From NCBI GenBank assembly GCA_023663365.1, contig JAMPHP010000001.1:826640-890639 (forward strand): a stretch of DNA of 64,000 bases, given 5' to 3'. Source of the DNA: Muribaculaceae bacterium. GTDB lineage: Bacteria; Bacteroidota; Bacteroidia; Bacteroidales; Muribaculaceae. The notes beneath the pieces are model-generated. The model did not search any database, was not told the DNA's origin, and was given only the letters and a program-made list of their open reading frames with translations. Numbering within the stretch: position 1 is the stretch's first letter; the number at the start of each line of letters is the position of its first letter. The position numbers and the translations under genes were made by a program. This document shows, piece by piece, positions 20,612 to 29,484 of the stretch.

Positions 20612-20641
20612 TTGGAATTTCAAAATTTAGTTGTACCTTTG
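20612..20641 (+). promoter_or_regulatory. Promoter of the first large secreted-protein gene
   Basis: TTG at 20612-20614, a 19-nt spacer and TACCTTTG at 20634-20641 make a near-ideal Bacteroidetes promoter, leaving a leader of about 95 nt before ATG 20743. The rest of 20451-20742 holds nothing else I can support. Confidence 0.8.
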
Positions 20642-20742
20642 CGGAGTCGGATGTGGCATTTTGGCTGCAAACCCGGCGTAAATCTAATCCGCAACTGAAC
20701 CTCGAACTTTCTAAACGATCATTTCCTAATATTTTTCATCTT

Positions 20743-23700
20743 ATGAAAAAACTTTACTCATTTCTTGCATCGGCCTTGCTGACGGGTTTTGCCGCCACGG
20801 CGCAGGTGACGCTGCCATATACGGCACCGGCACCTACGGCCAATCCTGCCGATGGAGTTTCCAACAGCGAGTGGACGCGTGCCACCACCAAGGGTGCCGC
20901 GTGGAGTCAAGCGACAGCCGGTAATATTACGTATGAGGGCTCTGCTGTATATGCAATATCGGGAGCCAACGCTTCCGGCGGCGAGACCGACAGCTGGCTG
21001 GTGTCGCCCACTTTTGCCTGCAAGGAGTCGACAGAATATAAGATTACTTTTTCTTTAAAGAAGTCAACTTCGACTACATCTCTTGAAAATCTTGATGTAT
21101 ATCTTACTATGGTTTCGCCGGTGACGGGTGCATCGACCGTGATCGAGTGGTACGATGGCTACTATAAGTCGGTAGACCTTAGTGCAGTTACAACCAAGTA
21201 TGCCGAGTTCTCGACCACCATCGCAACCGATCCGGGTGAGATGGGCAACTTTTACTTTGCCTTCCGTGCACACGGTGCGCACTCGGGTGGTTTTTTGGGT
21301 ATCGCCAACATCACCATCGAGGAGCTCAGCTCAGGCACACAGGGGCCGGAGAAGCCCGAGCAGCCTGAGCAGCCCGGTGAGCATGAGTGTGTGGGCAAGG
21401 CTGTACCCTATACATCGACTATCGCCGTGCGGAATGTGACCACGGAGTTCGATGAAGGATGGAGCCAGATCAACGGCAACGGTGATGCCAAGAAGTGGGA
21501 ACCCTCGACCGGCTCGACCGGCGGCACGTCGACCAATCTTTTCGCTCAGTACACTTACAACAGCAACGCCCCCGACGATTACCTTGTGTCGCCTGCCATC
21601 CATCTCGAGGCCGGTAAGGAATATAAGGTGCTCTATGGCTTCATGACAAAGTCCAATAAGGAGAATGTGACTGTCTATGCCTCGGAGGGTGATACTAAAG
21701 AGGAAATTCTTGCCGGCGACAAGGTGCACGAGTATCTTGACTATTCGCAGCAAACATTTGCGGTGATGAACGACACCTACACCCCGACCAAGACGGGCGA
21801 CTATCACTTCACCTTCCATGTTCACTCGGTGGCAAACCGCTGGAATATCTATGTGTCGGAGTTCAGCGTGCTTGAGAATGTGTTTATGCCGGCCGGCGTA
21901 AGCGGCCTCACCGCAACTGCCGCTCCCGACCGCGAGCTTCGCTGCACCGTGAGCTGGACGCTGCCTACCACAAATATGTTCGGCGACCCCTTCACTGAGG
22001 ATCAGACCATAGAAAAGGTTGAGATATTCCGCGACGGCGGCGAGGCAGCTATCGCCACTCTCGCAGGCGATGCCACCACCTTCGACGATACCGAGGCCAC
22101 AGGCCTTACTTCGGGCAAGCACACCTACAGTGTGGTTGTGACCGTGGCAGGTGTTGCCAGCCCCGCCGTTACTTCCGCTCTGAGCAAATATGTAGGTCCG
22201 ATTATGCCCACTCCCGTGCCTGCTGAGTTTACATTCACCTCGGCCGACGACCTCGAGCTGTGCACCTTCATCAAAGGTCCGAACTATAAGAACGAGGGCA
22301 ACGACTGGAACTTCTACACAAGCACACCCTCGCTGCGCTTCTCCGCCGGCTACTCCACCAAGGAGGACAGCTGGTATGTGTCGAGCCCCGTGGCTGTCAG
22401 CGAGCCCGGTTACTACCGTGTGACCATCAACCAGAAGGTTGAGTCGCCCACCGCTCTCTATAAATATGAATATGCAGTGGGTACTGCGCCCACAATAGAG
22501 GCCATGACCGTGCGTGCCGATGACTTCGTGCTCACCAATAAATTCGAGGACTACAGCTTCGATTTCTACGCTGCCGAAGCCGGCACCTACTACGTGGGTG
22601 TGCACGCTTGCGAGCAGAACCGCAACGCCGCACAGCACCTCTACATCACTTCGGTGAAGGTTGAGACCTCGACCTTCGTGCCCGGCGTAGCCACCGACCT
22701 GAGTCTTACTCCCGCCGCCGACGGCACCCTGAGCATGACTCTTGCCTGGACCAACCCGACCACATCTTTTGCCGGCGATGCAATGACCGCCGATCAATTC
22801 AAGGTAGAAATCTACGTGGGCGATGAGCTCCACACCACAGTCGACGGCACCGCTCCCGCCACCCTCGACATCGCCGTGCCTCAGGCCGGCCGCTTCACCG
22901 CCACAGTGAAGACAGTAGGTGCCGACGGTGCCACAGCTCCCAAACATCCCTCGGTAACTTCGGCATGGGTAGGTCCCAAATCGGTGACACTGCCTTATGA
23001 AGTGGCCTTCAACCAGAGCTCCGACGAGACTCTCAACTTCTGGGATGCTATCGACGGAAACGCCGACGGCAAGACATGGACTATCCAGAGCGGTACCTTC
23101 AAGCTCAACGGCGGCACAAAGAACGCCGACGGCCTCTTTGAGTACGCCGACTACCTCCTCTCGCCCGAGATGGAGCTTAGCGCCGGCAGCACTTACCGCT
23201 TCACATACACCGTGAAGGGCGGCAATCTGCAGAAGTTCTACTATACCGTAGGTGCCGTGAAGGCCGGAGCTTTCAGCGCCGACCACGCCGACTGGGCTGC
23301 TTTCAGCTCCGACTATGTGAGCAGCAATGGCAGCAGTGTGAACAAGACCTACGAGTTCACGGTAGAGGAGAGCGGCAAGTACCGCATCGTAGTGGCTGCC
23401 GACGAGCTTCTCGGCACTGATTTCACTGCCTACTACATGTTTACTCTCATCAATGCAGGCATCAAGGAAATCCTTGCGCTCCCCGATGTAGCCACCGATG
23501 TGACAGTGACCCCCGGTGCCGACTATGCTCTTGAAGCAGAGATAAGCTGGACCAACCCGACCACCACCAGCTTCGAGGGCGTGACTCTCGATGCCGGCGA
23601 CATCACCGAAGCCCGTATCTACCGCAACGGTACCGAAATCGGCTCCGTGACCGAGCCCGAGCTGCTGATTCCCGGCACTCAGGGTACCTTCACCGACTAC

Positions 23701-24609
23701 GAGCTGCCTGCTTCGGGTACATATACCTACAAGGTGGAAATCTACACCGCCAACGGATGCAGCGAGACCGCAGCTACCGAAGTCAAGACAGCCTGGATAG
23801 GCCCCGGCATAGCAGTTCCCGCCACCCAGACCGGCCTTGAATACGGTATCTACTCCACCGACAACTTCGACACCTGGACCCGAAAGAGCGTAGGCGGCTC
23901 GGGCAAGAACTGGAGCACCAGCGGCACCTACGGCCTCACCATCACCAGCACCTCATCGGAGCCTGATGCCTGGGCTATCTCCCGCCCCATTCAGTTCGAG
24001 AAAAACTGCCTCTACGAAATCGAGCTCAACTCGCGCTACGATTATAACCCCGGCTCTTATCTTGCCTCGCCCGAGCTCTACTACGGCGCTTCGGAAGAGC
24101 ACACTGAGCTCACCAAGATCGGCGGCTGGAGCATAGCAGCGACAGCAACCACCAACAACACCGCCCAAAGCGACACCATCCTCGTCTATGCCGTCGATCC
24201 TTCCGAGATCATGCCGGCAGCCGAGACAGAAGGTGAGGGCGAAGGCGACGAAGGTGTGGTTGAAGACCCCACTCTCGGAGCAGTGAAAGTTGCCGCAGGC
24301 CCCTCGCGCCTTGCCATCCGAGCCAAAGACAAATCCAGCTTCTATGTGCGCTGGTGCGCCATCCGCCTCGTGAAGGCTTTCACAGGAGTCGATGCAGTAG
24401 GAGTTGCCGACGGAGTTGAATACGACGGTCGCGGCCTCCGCTTCGAGGGCACAGCCACAGTAGAGGTCTACGACCTCGCCGGAGCTCTTGTAGCAGCCGA
24501 TGCCCGTGCCGAAAGCACCTTCGACCTCACGCCACTGGCAGGAGGCATCTACATCGTCAAAGTTTCACCCGACGCAGGTAAAGCCGTGACAATGAAGATA
24601 GTGAAATAA
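20743..24609 (+). CDS. Large secreted protein: jelly-roll/FN3 modules with T9SS C-terminal domain
   Basis: About 1288 aa, exported (MKKLYSFLASALLTGFAATAQ). Five carbohydrate-binding-like jelly-roll modules, each marked by a DSWLVSP-type motif (DDYLVSPAI, EDSWYVSSP, YADYLLSPE, DAWAISRP), alternate with three FN3-like modules ending SKYVGP/TSAWVGP/TAWIGP. The last 65 residues (VEVYDLAGALV...PLAGGIYIVKV...TMKIVK) fit a type A T9SS sorting domain, which is cut off when the protein is placed on the surface. I chose ATG 20743 because it begins the signal peptide and follows the promoter; the frame is open upstream to 20449. No catalytic site is visible: probably an adhesin or glycan-binding protein. 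Confidence 0.82.
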   Translation: MKKLYSFLASALLTGFAATAQVTLPYTAPAPTANPADGVSNSEWTRATTKGAAWSQATAGNITYEGSAVYAISGANASGGETDSWLVSPTFACKESTEYKITFSLKKSTSTTSLENLDVYLTMVSPVTGASTVIEWYDGYYKSVDLSAVTTKYAEFSTTIATDPGEMGNFYFAFRAHGAHSGGFLGIANITIEELSSGTQGPEKPEQPEQPGEHECVGKAVPYTSTIAVRNVTTEFDEGWSQINGNGDAKKWEPSTGSTGGTSTNLFAQYTYNSNAPDDYLVSPAIHLEAGKEYKVLYGFMTKSNKENVTVYASEGDTKEEILAGDKVHEYLDYSQQTFAVMNDTYTPTKTGDYHFTFHVHSVANRWNIYVSEFSVLENVFMPAGVSGLTATAAPDRELRCTVSWTLPTTNMFGDPFTEDQTIEKVEIFRDGGEAAIATLAGDATTFDDTEATGLTSGKHTYSVVVTVAGVASPAVTSALSKYVGPIMPTPVPAEFTFTSADDLELCTFIKGPNYKNEGNDWNFYTSTPSLRFSAGYSTKEDSWYVSSPVAVSEPGYYRVTINQKVESPTALYKYEYAVGTAPTIEAMTVRADDFVLTNKFEDYSFDFYAAEAGTYYVGVHACEQNRNAAQHLYITSVKVETSTFVPGVATDLSLTPAADGTLSMTLAWTNPTTSFAGDAMTADQFKVEIYVGDELHTTVDGTAPATLDIAVPQAGRFTATVKTVGADGATAPKHPSVTSAWVGPKSVTLPYEVAFNQSSDETLNFWDAIDGNADGKTWTIQSGTFKLNGGTKNADGLFEYADYLLSPEMELSAGSTYRFTYTVKGGNLQKFYYTVGAVKAGAFSADHADWAAFSSDYVSSNGSSVNKTYEFTVEESGKYRIVVAADELLGTDFTAYYMFTLINAGIKEILALPDVATDVTVTPGADYALEAEISWTNPTTTSFEGVTLDAGDITEARIYRNGTEIGSVTEPELLIPGTQGTFTDYELPASGTYTYKVEIYTANGCSETAATEVKTAWIGPGIAVPATQTGLEYGIYSTDNFDTWTRKSVGGSGKNWSTSGTYGLTITSTSSEPDAWAISRPIQFEKNCLYEIELNSRYDYNPGSYLASPELYYGASEEHTELTKIGGWSIAATATTNNTAQSDTILVYAVDPSEIMPAAETEGEGEGDEGVVEDPTLGAVKVAAGPSRLAIRAKDKSSFYVRWCAIRLVKAFTGVDAVGVADGVEYDGRGLRFEGTATVEVYDLAGALVAADARAESTFDLTPLAGGIYIVKVSPDAGKAVTMKIVK

Positions 24610-24629
24610 ATACTACTAACCATAAGCAC

Positions 24630-24663
24630 AGAACGGACAGCTCTTCGGAAGCTGCTCCGTTCT
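24630..24663 (+). terminator. Intrinsic terminator with UUCG tetraloop
   Basis: AGAACGG (24630-24636) pairs with CCGTTCT (24657-24663), CAGC with GCTG inside it, capped by C(TTCG)G at 24643-24648. The 3' side is only moderately T-rich (TCTTGCTTGCTT). It lies 20 nt after the stop of the preceding gene. Confidence 0.7.
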
Positions 24664-24672
24664 TGCTTGCTT

Positions 24673-24837
24673 AGAGTATGTTTGAATTTAACTCAATGAA
24701 ATACTTAGGGAGAAAAAACGGCATCTTCCGAGCTTTCATTCAGTCGTTATGGCACCCCATAACTCCTTCATTCAATCTCAGAACATGCTCGATTTTCTCT
24801 CCTAATTATAAACATCAGTTAAACCCAAACATACTCT
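24673..24837. repeat. 165-bp imperfect palindrome with terminal inverted repeats (MITE-like)
   Basis: The first 21 bases (AGAGTATGTTTG, two variable bases, TTTAACT) are the reverse complement of 24817-24837 with only two mismatches. Similarity continues inward (TTAGG.GAGAAAA, GCAT.TTC.GAG) and becomes perfect again at the centre, GTTATGG-CACC-CCATAAC (24746-24763). The whole element is symmetric about 24755, so it can fold into one long hairpin. No target-site duplication is evident. It contributes most of the leader of the next gene and carries a TATGTTTG (-7-like) box at 24677-24684 facing that gene. Confidence 0.8.
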
Positions 24838-24863
24838 CAGACACCTACCAATCATATATAATT

Positions 24864-27800
24864 ATGAAGAAAACCACAACAGCCCTATTGCTCGCAATCA
24901 TGCTGACAGCCGGAGCTTCGGCACAGCAGCGGGCGGCGCACTACGGCGGCACCAAGCGAATGGTGACGCCTATCGAGCGCAGCGAAGCGGCAAACCGCAC
25001 CGTGAGAAACTTCGCGCCTACCTACCAGCGCGGACTACGCACGCCTCAGCAGCCTGTCGACGTGTCGGCCATCTCGGCCTCCTACACCAAGACGCCGCCC
25101 ATGCGTGTGCTCGGCGACGGCACCACCATCTACGGCTCCATAATCTATGCCGACAGCTGGGTGCAGAGCGGTGCCGCTTATGGCCTCTACTCGTTCAAGG
25201 CCGATGCCACCCCGGGCGTGAACCTCGTGCACAGCGTCACCGGCGGCTATCTGGCCAACGGCGGCGGTTGCTATGCCGACGGCAAGTACTACTTCAACTC
25301 CTACGTCTACACCGAAGAGATGGGCTACACCTTCTCCACTTTCATCACCATGGATGTGGCAACCGGTGAGATGAAAAAGAATACACAGTCGTTTATCCAG
25401 GGTACGTTCGACCAGTCGCAGATCACGCACGACATGACCTACGACCCCACCACCGGCACCATCTACGCGAGCGCATATATCAAGGAGACACTCGACGAAG
25501 AGGGCCTTTTCGAACGCTTCAGCACTGCCATATCGACCGTGGATACCTATACCGGCTTCGTGACTCCCATCGCCAAGACACCCGGCTTCATCGCCATCGC
25601 CGCCAACAACAGCGGCGAGCTCTACGGTATCACCAAGGGCAGTCGCTCGGCACTCTACCGTGTGAACAAGACCACCGGCGAGTGTACCGAAATCGGCCCG
25701 ACGGGTCTCAACCCGGAGTACGTGCAGTCGGCCGCTTTCGACCCCGTGACCGACAAGCTCTACTGGGCCGAGACCGAGTACAACGGCACCTCGGGCCTCT
25801 ACGAGGTGAACCTCACCACGGGTAAGGCCGAGAAAATAGCGTCGTTTGCCGACAATGAAGAGTTTACCGGTATCTATATCCCGGCACCCACCGTCGCTGC
25901 CGCCGCACCTGCCGCCGTCACTGCTCAGGGAGCCGTCTTCGCCGGTGCCTCGCTGAGCGGCAAGCTCACCTTCACGGCGCCCACACTGAGCTACGGTGGT
26001 GCCGAACTCAGCGGTGAGCTCGTGGCCGAAGTTCGCCTCGACGGAGAGGACTATGCCACCCTCGATGTGACACCCGGCCAGGAAGTATCCGTCGACGCCA
26101 CCCTCACCGAGGGTGCGCACGGCTTCACCGTGTTTGTGAGCAACGAGGCCGGAGAAGGCCCGCGCACGGGCTACTCATGGTATGTAGGCATCGACGGCCC
26201 CGCAGCCGTTGGCGACCTCACCCTCAGCTCCAACGCCCTTGACGAACCGGTGATAAGCTGGACCGCTCCCACCGTGGGCCGCAACGGCGGCTACATCGAT
26301 CCTGCGCAGCTGACCTACAAGGTAGTGCGTCAGCCCGAGGCAGTGACTGTGGCCGAGAATATCCGCACCACCACCTTTACCGACAAGGGCAAGTTCAAGG
26401 CTCAGCAGGTATTCTACACCGTGCAGGCATTCTGCGCCGGTCGTGAAGGTGCCGAGGCATCTACTGCCGAAGGCCTCTACGGCACCGGCTCGGAGCTTCC
26501 CGTGACTTGGACCTTCGACACCGAGGACGACTTCAAGCTCTGCACCGCCATTGATGCCAACGGCGATGCCGACACCCAGTACCACTGGGGCTACTGGCTG
26601 TACTCGCCCACATTCTCTTACACCGAAAAATACGATGCTGCCGCAGCTTATGTATTCGGTCAGGAAGTAGCCGACGACTGGCTCTTCATGCCTCCCTTCA
26701 CGGCCGAGCAGGGCAAGCTCTACCGCGTGACTTTCCGCACCATCAACACCGGCTCTCCCGAGCGCCTTGCCGTGACTGCCGGCCCCGCAGCGGCCATAGC
26801 ATCGCAGACCGTGATTCTGCCTGCCAACAACTACAACAACAAGGAATACGCCACCTATACCGCCGACTTCCGCGCAAGTGCCTCGGGCAACTACTATGTA
26901 GGCTTCCACTGCACCTCCGCCAAGAAAGCCGGCTACCTGCTCATCGACGACGTGTGCGTGGATGAAATCCCCGACACCTCTGCTCCCGCCGCTGTGGGTT
27001 CGCTCACCGTGACCGCCGACCCCTCAGGTGCTCTTAAGGCTACCGTGGCCTTCACCGCGCCCACTACCAACGCCGCCGGCAGCGCTCTCGACGCCCTCAC
27101 ACGCATCGACATCTTCCGCGGCAACGACAACACCGTGCTCCACAGCTTCGCAGCTCCCGTCAAGGGCGCAGCGCTCTCCTGGACCGACAATGACGCCATC
27201 GAGGGCATCAACACCTACCGCGTGGTTGCTTACAATGCCTCCGGCGCAGGTGAGAAGGCCATGGCTTCGACGTATGTTGGCTACGACCTCCCCACCGCAG
27301 TGACGGAGCTTACGCTCGTGGAGGAAGGCGGACACCCCGTGCTCCGCTGGGTTGCTCCCGAATTCGGCCAAAACGACGGCTATCTCAATCCCGACGAGCT
27401 GGTGTACCGCATCATCCGCTCCGACAATACAATCATGAGCAGCAATGCCACCGACACCGAGTTTATCGACTACTCGCTCGACGGCAGCGCGCATCAGTAC
27501 TTCATCTACTATCAGGTGCAGGCCGTGAGCAAGGCCGGCATAGGCGATTATGCCCTGTCGAACCATATCATCTACGGCGACCCCTATGAAGGCGAGTTCT
27601 TCGAGAGCTTCGACGATGCCGCCCTCAGCACCGACCCCTGGATGCTCTATCGCATAAAAGGCAATCAGCAGCTGTGGACCATCCTCTCGCAGGGTCAGAG
27701 CCCCGCCTGCTACGATGCCGACATGAGCGGTGGCCTTGCAGCCTTCCAGAGCGGCAACGGATATATGAACGACGAGGGTCGCCTCGTGTCGCCCAAGCTC

Positions 27801-29477
27801 CGCATCGACAATATGGATGTGCCTACTTTCTCCTTTGCTTTCTACCACTGCCCCGACCAGGGCACGATAGCCGGCGATGAGCCCTACACCGACCGCATGG
27901 TGCCCGAGGTGTGCCTGCCCGACGGCAGCTACGTGGCCCTCGACTCGCCCATCTATGTCGACGATCCCACCTGGGACGAAGGTTGGTACCTCTATGTCTA
28001 CGACCTCAGCGAATACAAGAACCACGGCTATGTGCAGCTTTCTTTCCACGGCTATGCAGGCTATGCCAACGATGTATACGTGGACTATATCACACTCGAG
28101 AACAACAATGAGTACGACCTCGTGGCATATACCTTCTCCGGCCCCAACGGCGTGAAGGTAGGCCGCACCGCCCGCTACACCTACACCGTGCTCAACCAGG
28201 GCATGAAGGCCGCCGACGCCTACACCGTGAAGCTGATGTGCAACGGCAAGGAGCTGCAGAGCCAACCCTCCACGGCGGCTCTCTACCCCGGCAAGACCGC
28301 TACCTACACCTTCGAGGTACCCGCCACGCTTGCCGACGAAGGCAAGGTTCTCACCTACTATGCCACCGCCGAGTTTGCTCAGGATGATGTGCCCAACAAC
28401 AACGCTTCGGGCACTATCAGTACCCGCGTGCTCTCGCCCGATGTGCCCGAGGTACGCACTCTCAGCGCCGAGCTTAAGGGTGCCGACAAGGTTGCCCTCG
28501 CATGGGGCGATGCCGATGCTCTGCACGTCAACGACGACTTCGAGAACTATGCCGCCTTCAGCATCGCCGACATAGGCGACTACACGCTCATCGACGGCGA
28601 CAAGAACCCCGTGTTCACATTCAGCGACATTGACTTCCCCAACAGCGGCGAGCCCGTGGCATTCATGGTATTCAACCCCGTGATGCTCGGTGTGGCACCG
28701 GCACTGCCCGAGTGGACTCCGGCAAGCGGCAGCCAGGTGCTGGCAGCCTTCAGCCCGCACGATGGCTCGGGAACAGCCACCACGGCCGACGACTGGCTCA
28801 TCTCTCCCGAAATCCACGGCGGCACCATCAGCTTCAAGGCAAAGACCGCCAACTGGGAGTGGGGTATGGAGAACTTCGAGGTGATGTATTCCACCACCGA
28901 TGCCGCCAAGGCTTCGTTCGTAAGCCTCACCGGCAAACTTGAGGCGCCCAAGGACTGGACGGAGCTCTCCTACACCCTGCCGGCCAACGCCAAGTACTTC
29001 GCCATCCACTATGTGACCAACGACGGCTTCATATTCTATCTCGACGACCTTTGCTACACCGCCAAGTGTGCCATTGAAGGCGAGGCTCTCGCCGGCTTCC
29101 GCATCTACCGCGACGGCCGCGCCATAGCCGATGCCGGAGTGGCCGACCGCAGCTTCACCGACAGCGGCGTGGCCGACGGCCTCCACACCTATGGCGTGAG
29201 CGCCCTCTTCGGCAGCCGCGAGTCGCTGCCCGTGCAGCTTGCCGTGCAGGTGGGTGAGTCGGGTCTCGACGATGTTGCGACAACCGACCTCAGCATCCGT
29301 GCCGAGGCAAGCTGCATTGCCATCGACGGAGCTTCGGGCCTCGACGTGGCTGTGACAAACGCCGCCGGTATGACCGTATTTGCTTCGGCTGCTGCCGATG
29401 CCTATCGTGTGACAGTGACTCCGGGCGTGTATGTAGTGCGCGCCGGCACCACCGTTGAAAAACTTCTTGTGAAATAA
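24864..29477 (+). CDS. Large secreted multi-domain protein with propeller-like N-terminus and T9SS-like tail
   Basis: About 1537 aa with signal peptide MKKTTTALLLAIMLTAGASA. Residues about 45-350 look like a six- or seven-bladed propeller (repeated LYSFKAD, FITMDVATGEM, LYRVNKTTGECTEIG, LYEVNLTTGKAEKI). Then FN3-like, jelly-roll (DDWLFMPPF, RLVSPKL, DDWLISPE) and one CARDB-like module (VKVGRTARYTYTVLNQG). The last part (LDVAVTNAAGMTV...PGVYVVRAG..VEKLLVK) fits a T9SS sorting domain. ATG 24864 is chosen because it begins the signal peptide; the upstream open frame runs through the palindromic element. It is 7 nt from the next paralogue. No enzyme motif is seen; surface adhesin or glycan binder is likely. 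Confidence 0.8.
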   Translation: MKKTTTALLLAIMLTAGASAQQRAAHYGGTKRMVTPIERSEAANRTVRNFAPTYQRGLRTPQQPVDVSAISASYTKTPPMRVLGDGTTIYGSIIYADSWVQSGAAYGLYSFKADATPGVNLVHSVTGGYLANGGGCYADGKYYFNSYVYTEEMGYTFSTFITMDVATGEMKKNTQSFIQGTFDQSQITHDMTYDPTTGTIYASAYIKETLDEEGLFERFSTAISTVDTYTGFVTPIAKTPGFIAIAANNSGELYGITKGSRSALYRVNKTTGECTEIGPTGLNPEYVQSAAFDPVTDKLYWAETEYNGTSGLYEVNLTTGKAEKIASFADNEEFTGIYIPAPTVAAAAPAAVTAQGAVFAGASLSGKLTFTAPTLSYGGAELSGELVAEVRLDGEDYATLDVTPGQEVSVDATLTEGAHGFTVFVSNEAGEGPRTGYSWYVGIDGPAAVGDLTLSSNALDEPVISWTAPTVGRNGGYIDPAQLTYKVVRQPEAVTVAENIRTTTFTDKGKFKAQQVFYTVQAFCAGREGAEASTAEGLYGTGSELPVTWTFDTEDDFKLCTAIDANGDADTQYHWGYWLYSPTFSYTEKYDAAAAYVFGQEVADDWLFMPPFTAEQGKLYRVTFRTINTGSPERLAVTAGPAAAIASQTVILPANNYNNKEYATYTADFRASASGNYYVGFHCTSAKKAGYLLIDDVCVDEIPDTSAPAAVGSLTVTADPSGALKATVAFTAPTTNAAGSALDALTRIDIFRGNDNTVLHSFAAPVKGAALSWTDNDAIEGINTYRVVAYNASGAGEKAMASTYVGYDLPTAVTELTLVEEGGHPVLRWVAPEFGQNDGYLNPDELVYRIIRSDNTIMSSNATDTEFIDYSLDGSAHQYFIYYQVQAVSKAGIGDYALSNHIIYGDPYEGEFFESFDDAALSTDPWMLYRIKGNQQLWTILSQGQSPACYDADMSGGLAAFQSGNGYMNDEGRLVSPKLRIDNMDVPTFSFAFYHCPDQGTIAGDEPYTDRMVPEVCLPDGSYVALDSPIYVDDPTWDEGWYLYVYDLSEYKNHGYVQLSFHGYAGYANDVYVDYITLENNNEYDLVAYTFSGPNGVKVGRTARYTYTVLNQGMKAADAYTVKLMCNGKELQSQPSTAALYPGKTATYTFEVPATLADEGKVLTYYATAEFAQDDVPNNNASGTISTRVLSPDVPEVRTLSAELKGADKVALAWGDADALHVNDDFENYAAFSIADIGDYTLIDGDKNPVFTFSDIDFPNSGEPVAFMVFNPVMLGVAPALPEWTPASGSQVLAAFSPHDGSGTATTADDWLISPEIHGGTISFKAKTANWEWGMENFEVMYSTTDAAKASFVSLTGKLEAPKDWTELSYTLPANAKYFAIHYVTNDGFIFYLDDLCYTAKCAIEGEALAGFRIYRDGRAIADAGVADRSFTDSGVADGLHTYGVSALFGSRESLPVQLAVQVGESGLDDVATTDLSIRAEASCIAIDGASGLDVAVTNAAGMTVFASAAADAYRVTVTPGVYVVRAGTTVEKLLVK

Positions 29478-29484
29478 TACTACC

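Noticed and set aside
20449..20742. N-terminal extension of the first giant protein
   Set aside because: The extension would be translated across the promoter at 20612-20641 and would put 98 residues before a clear signal peptide.
24678..24863. N-terminal extension of the second giant protein through the palindromic element
   Set aside because: It would place 62 residues before the signal peptide and reads through the 165-bp hairpin; ATG 24864 is the natural start.
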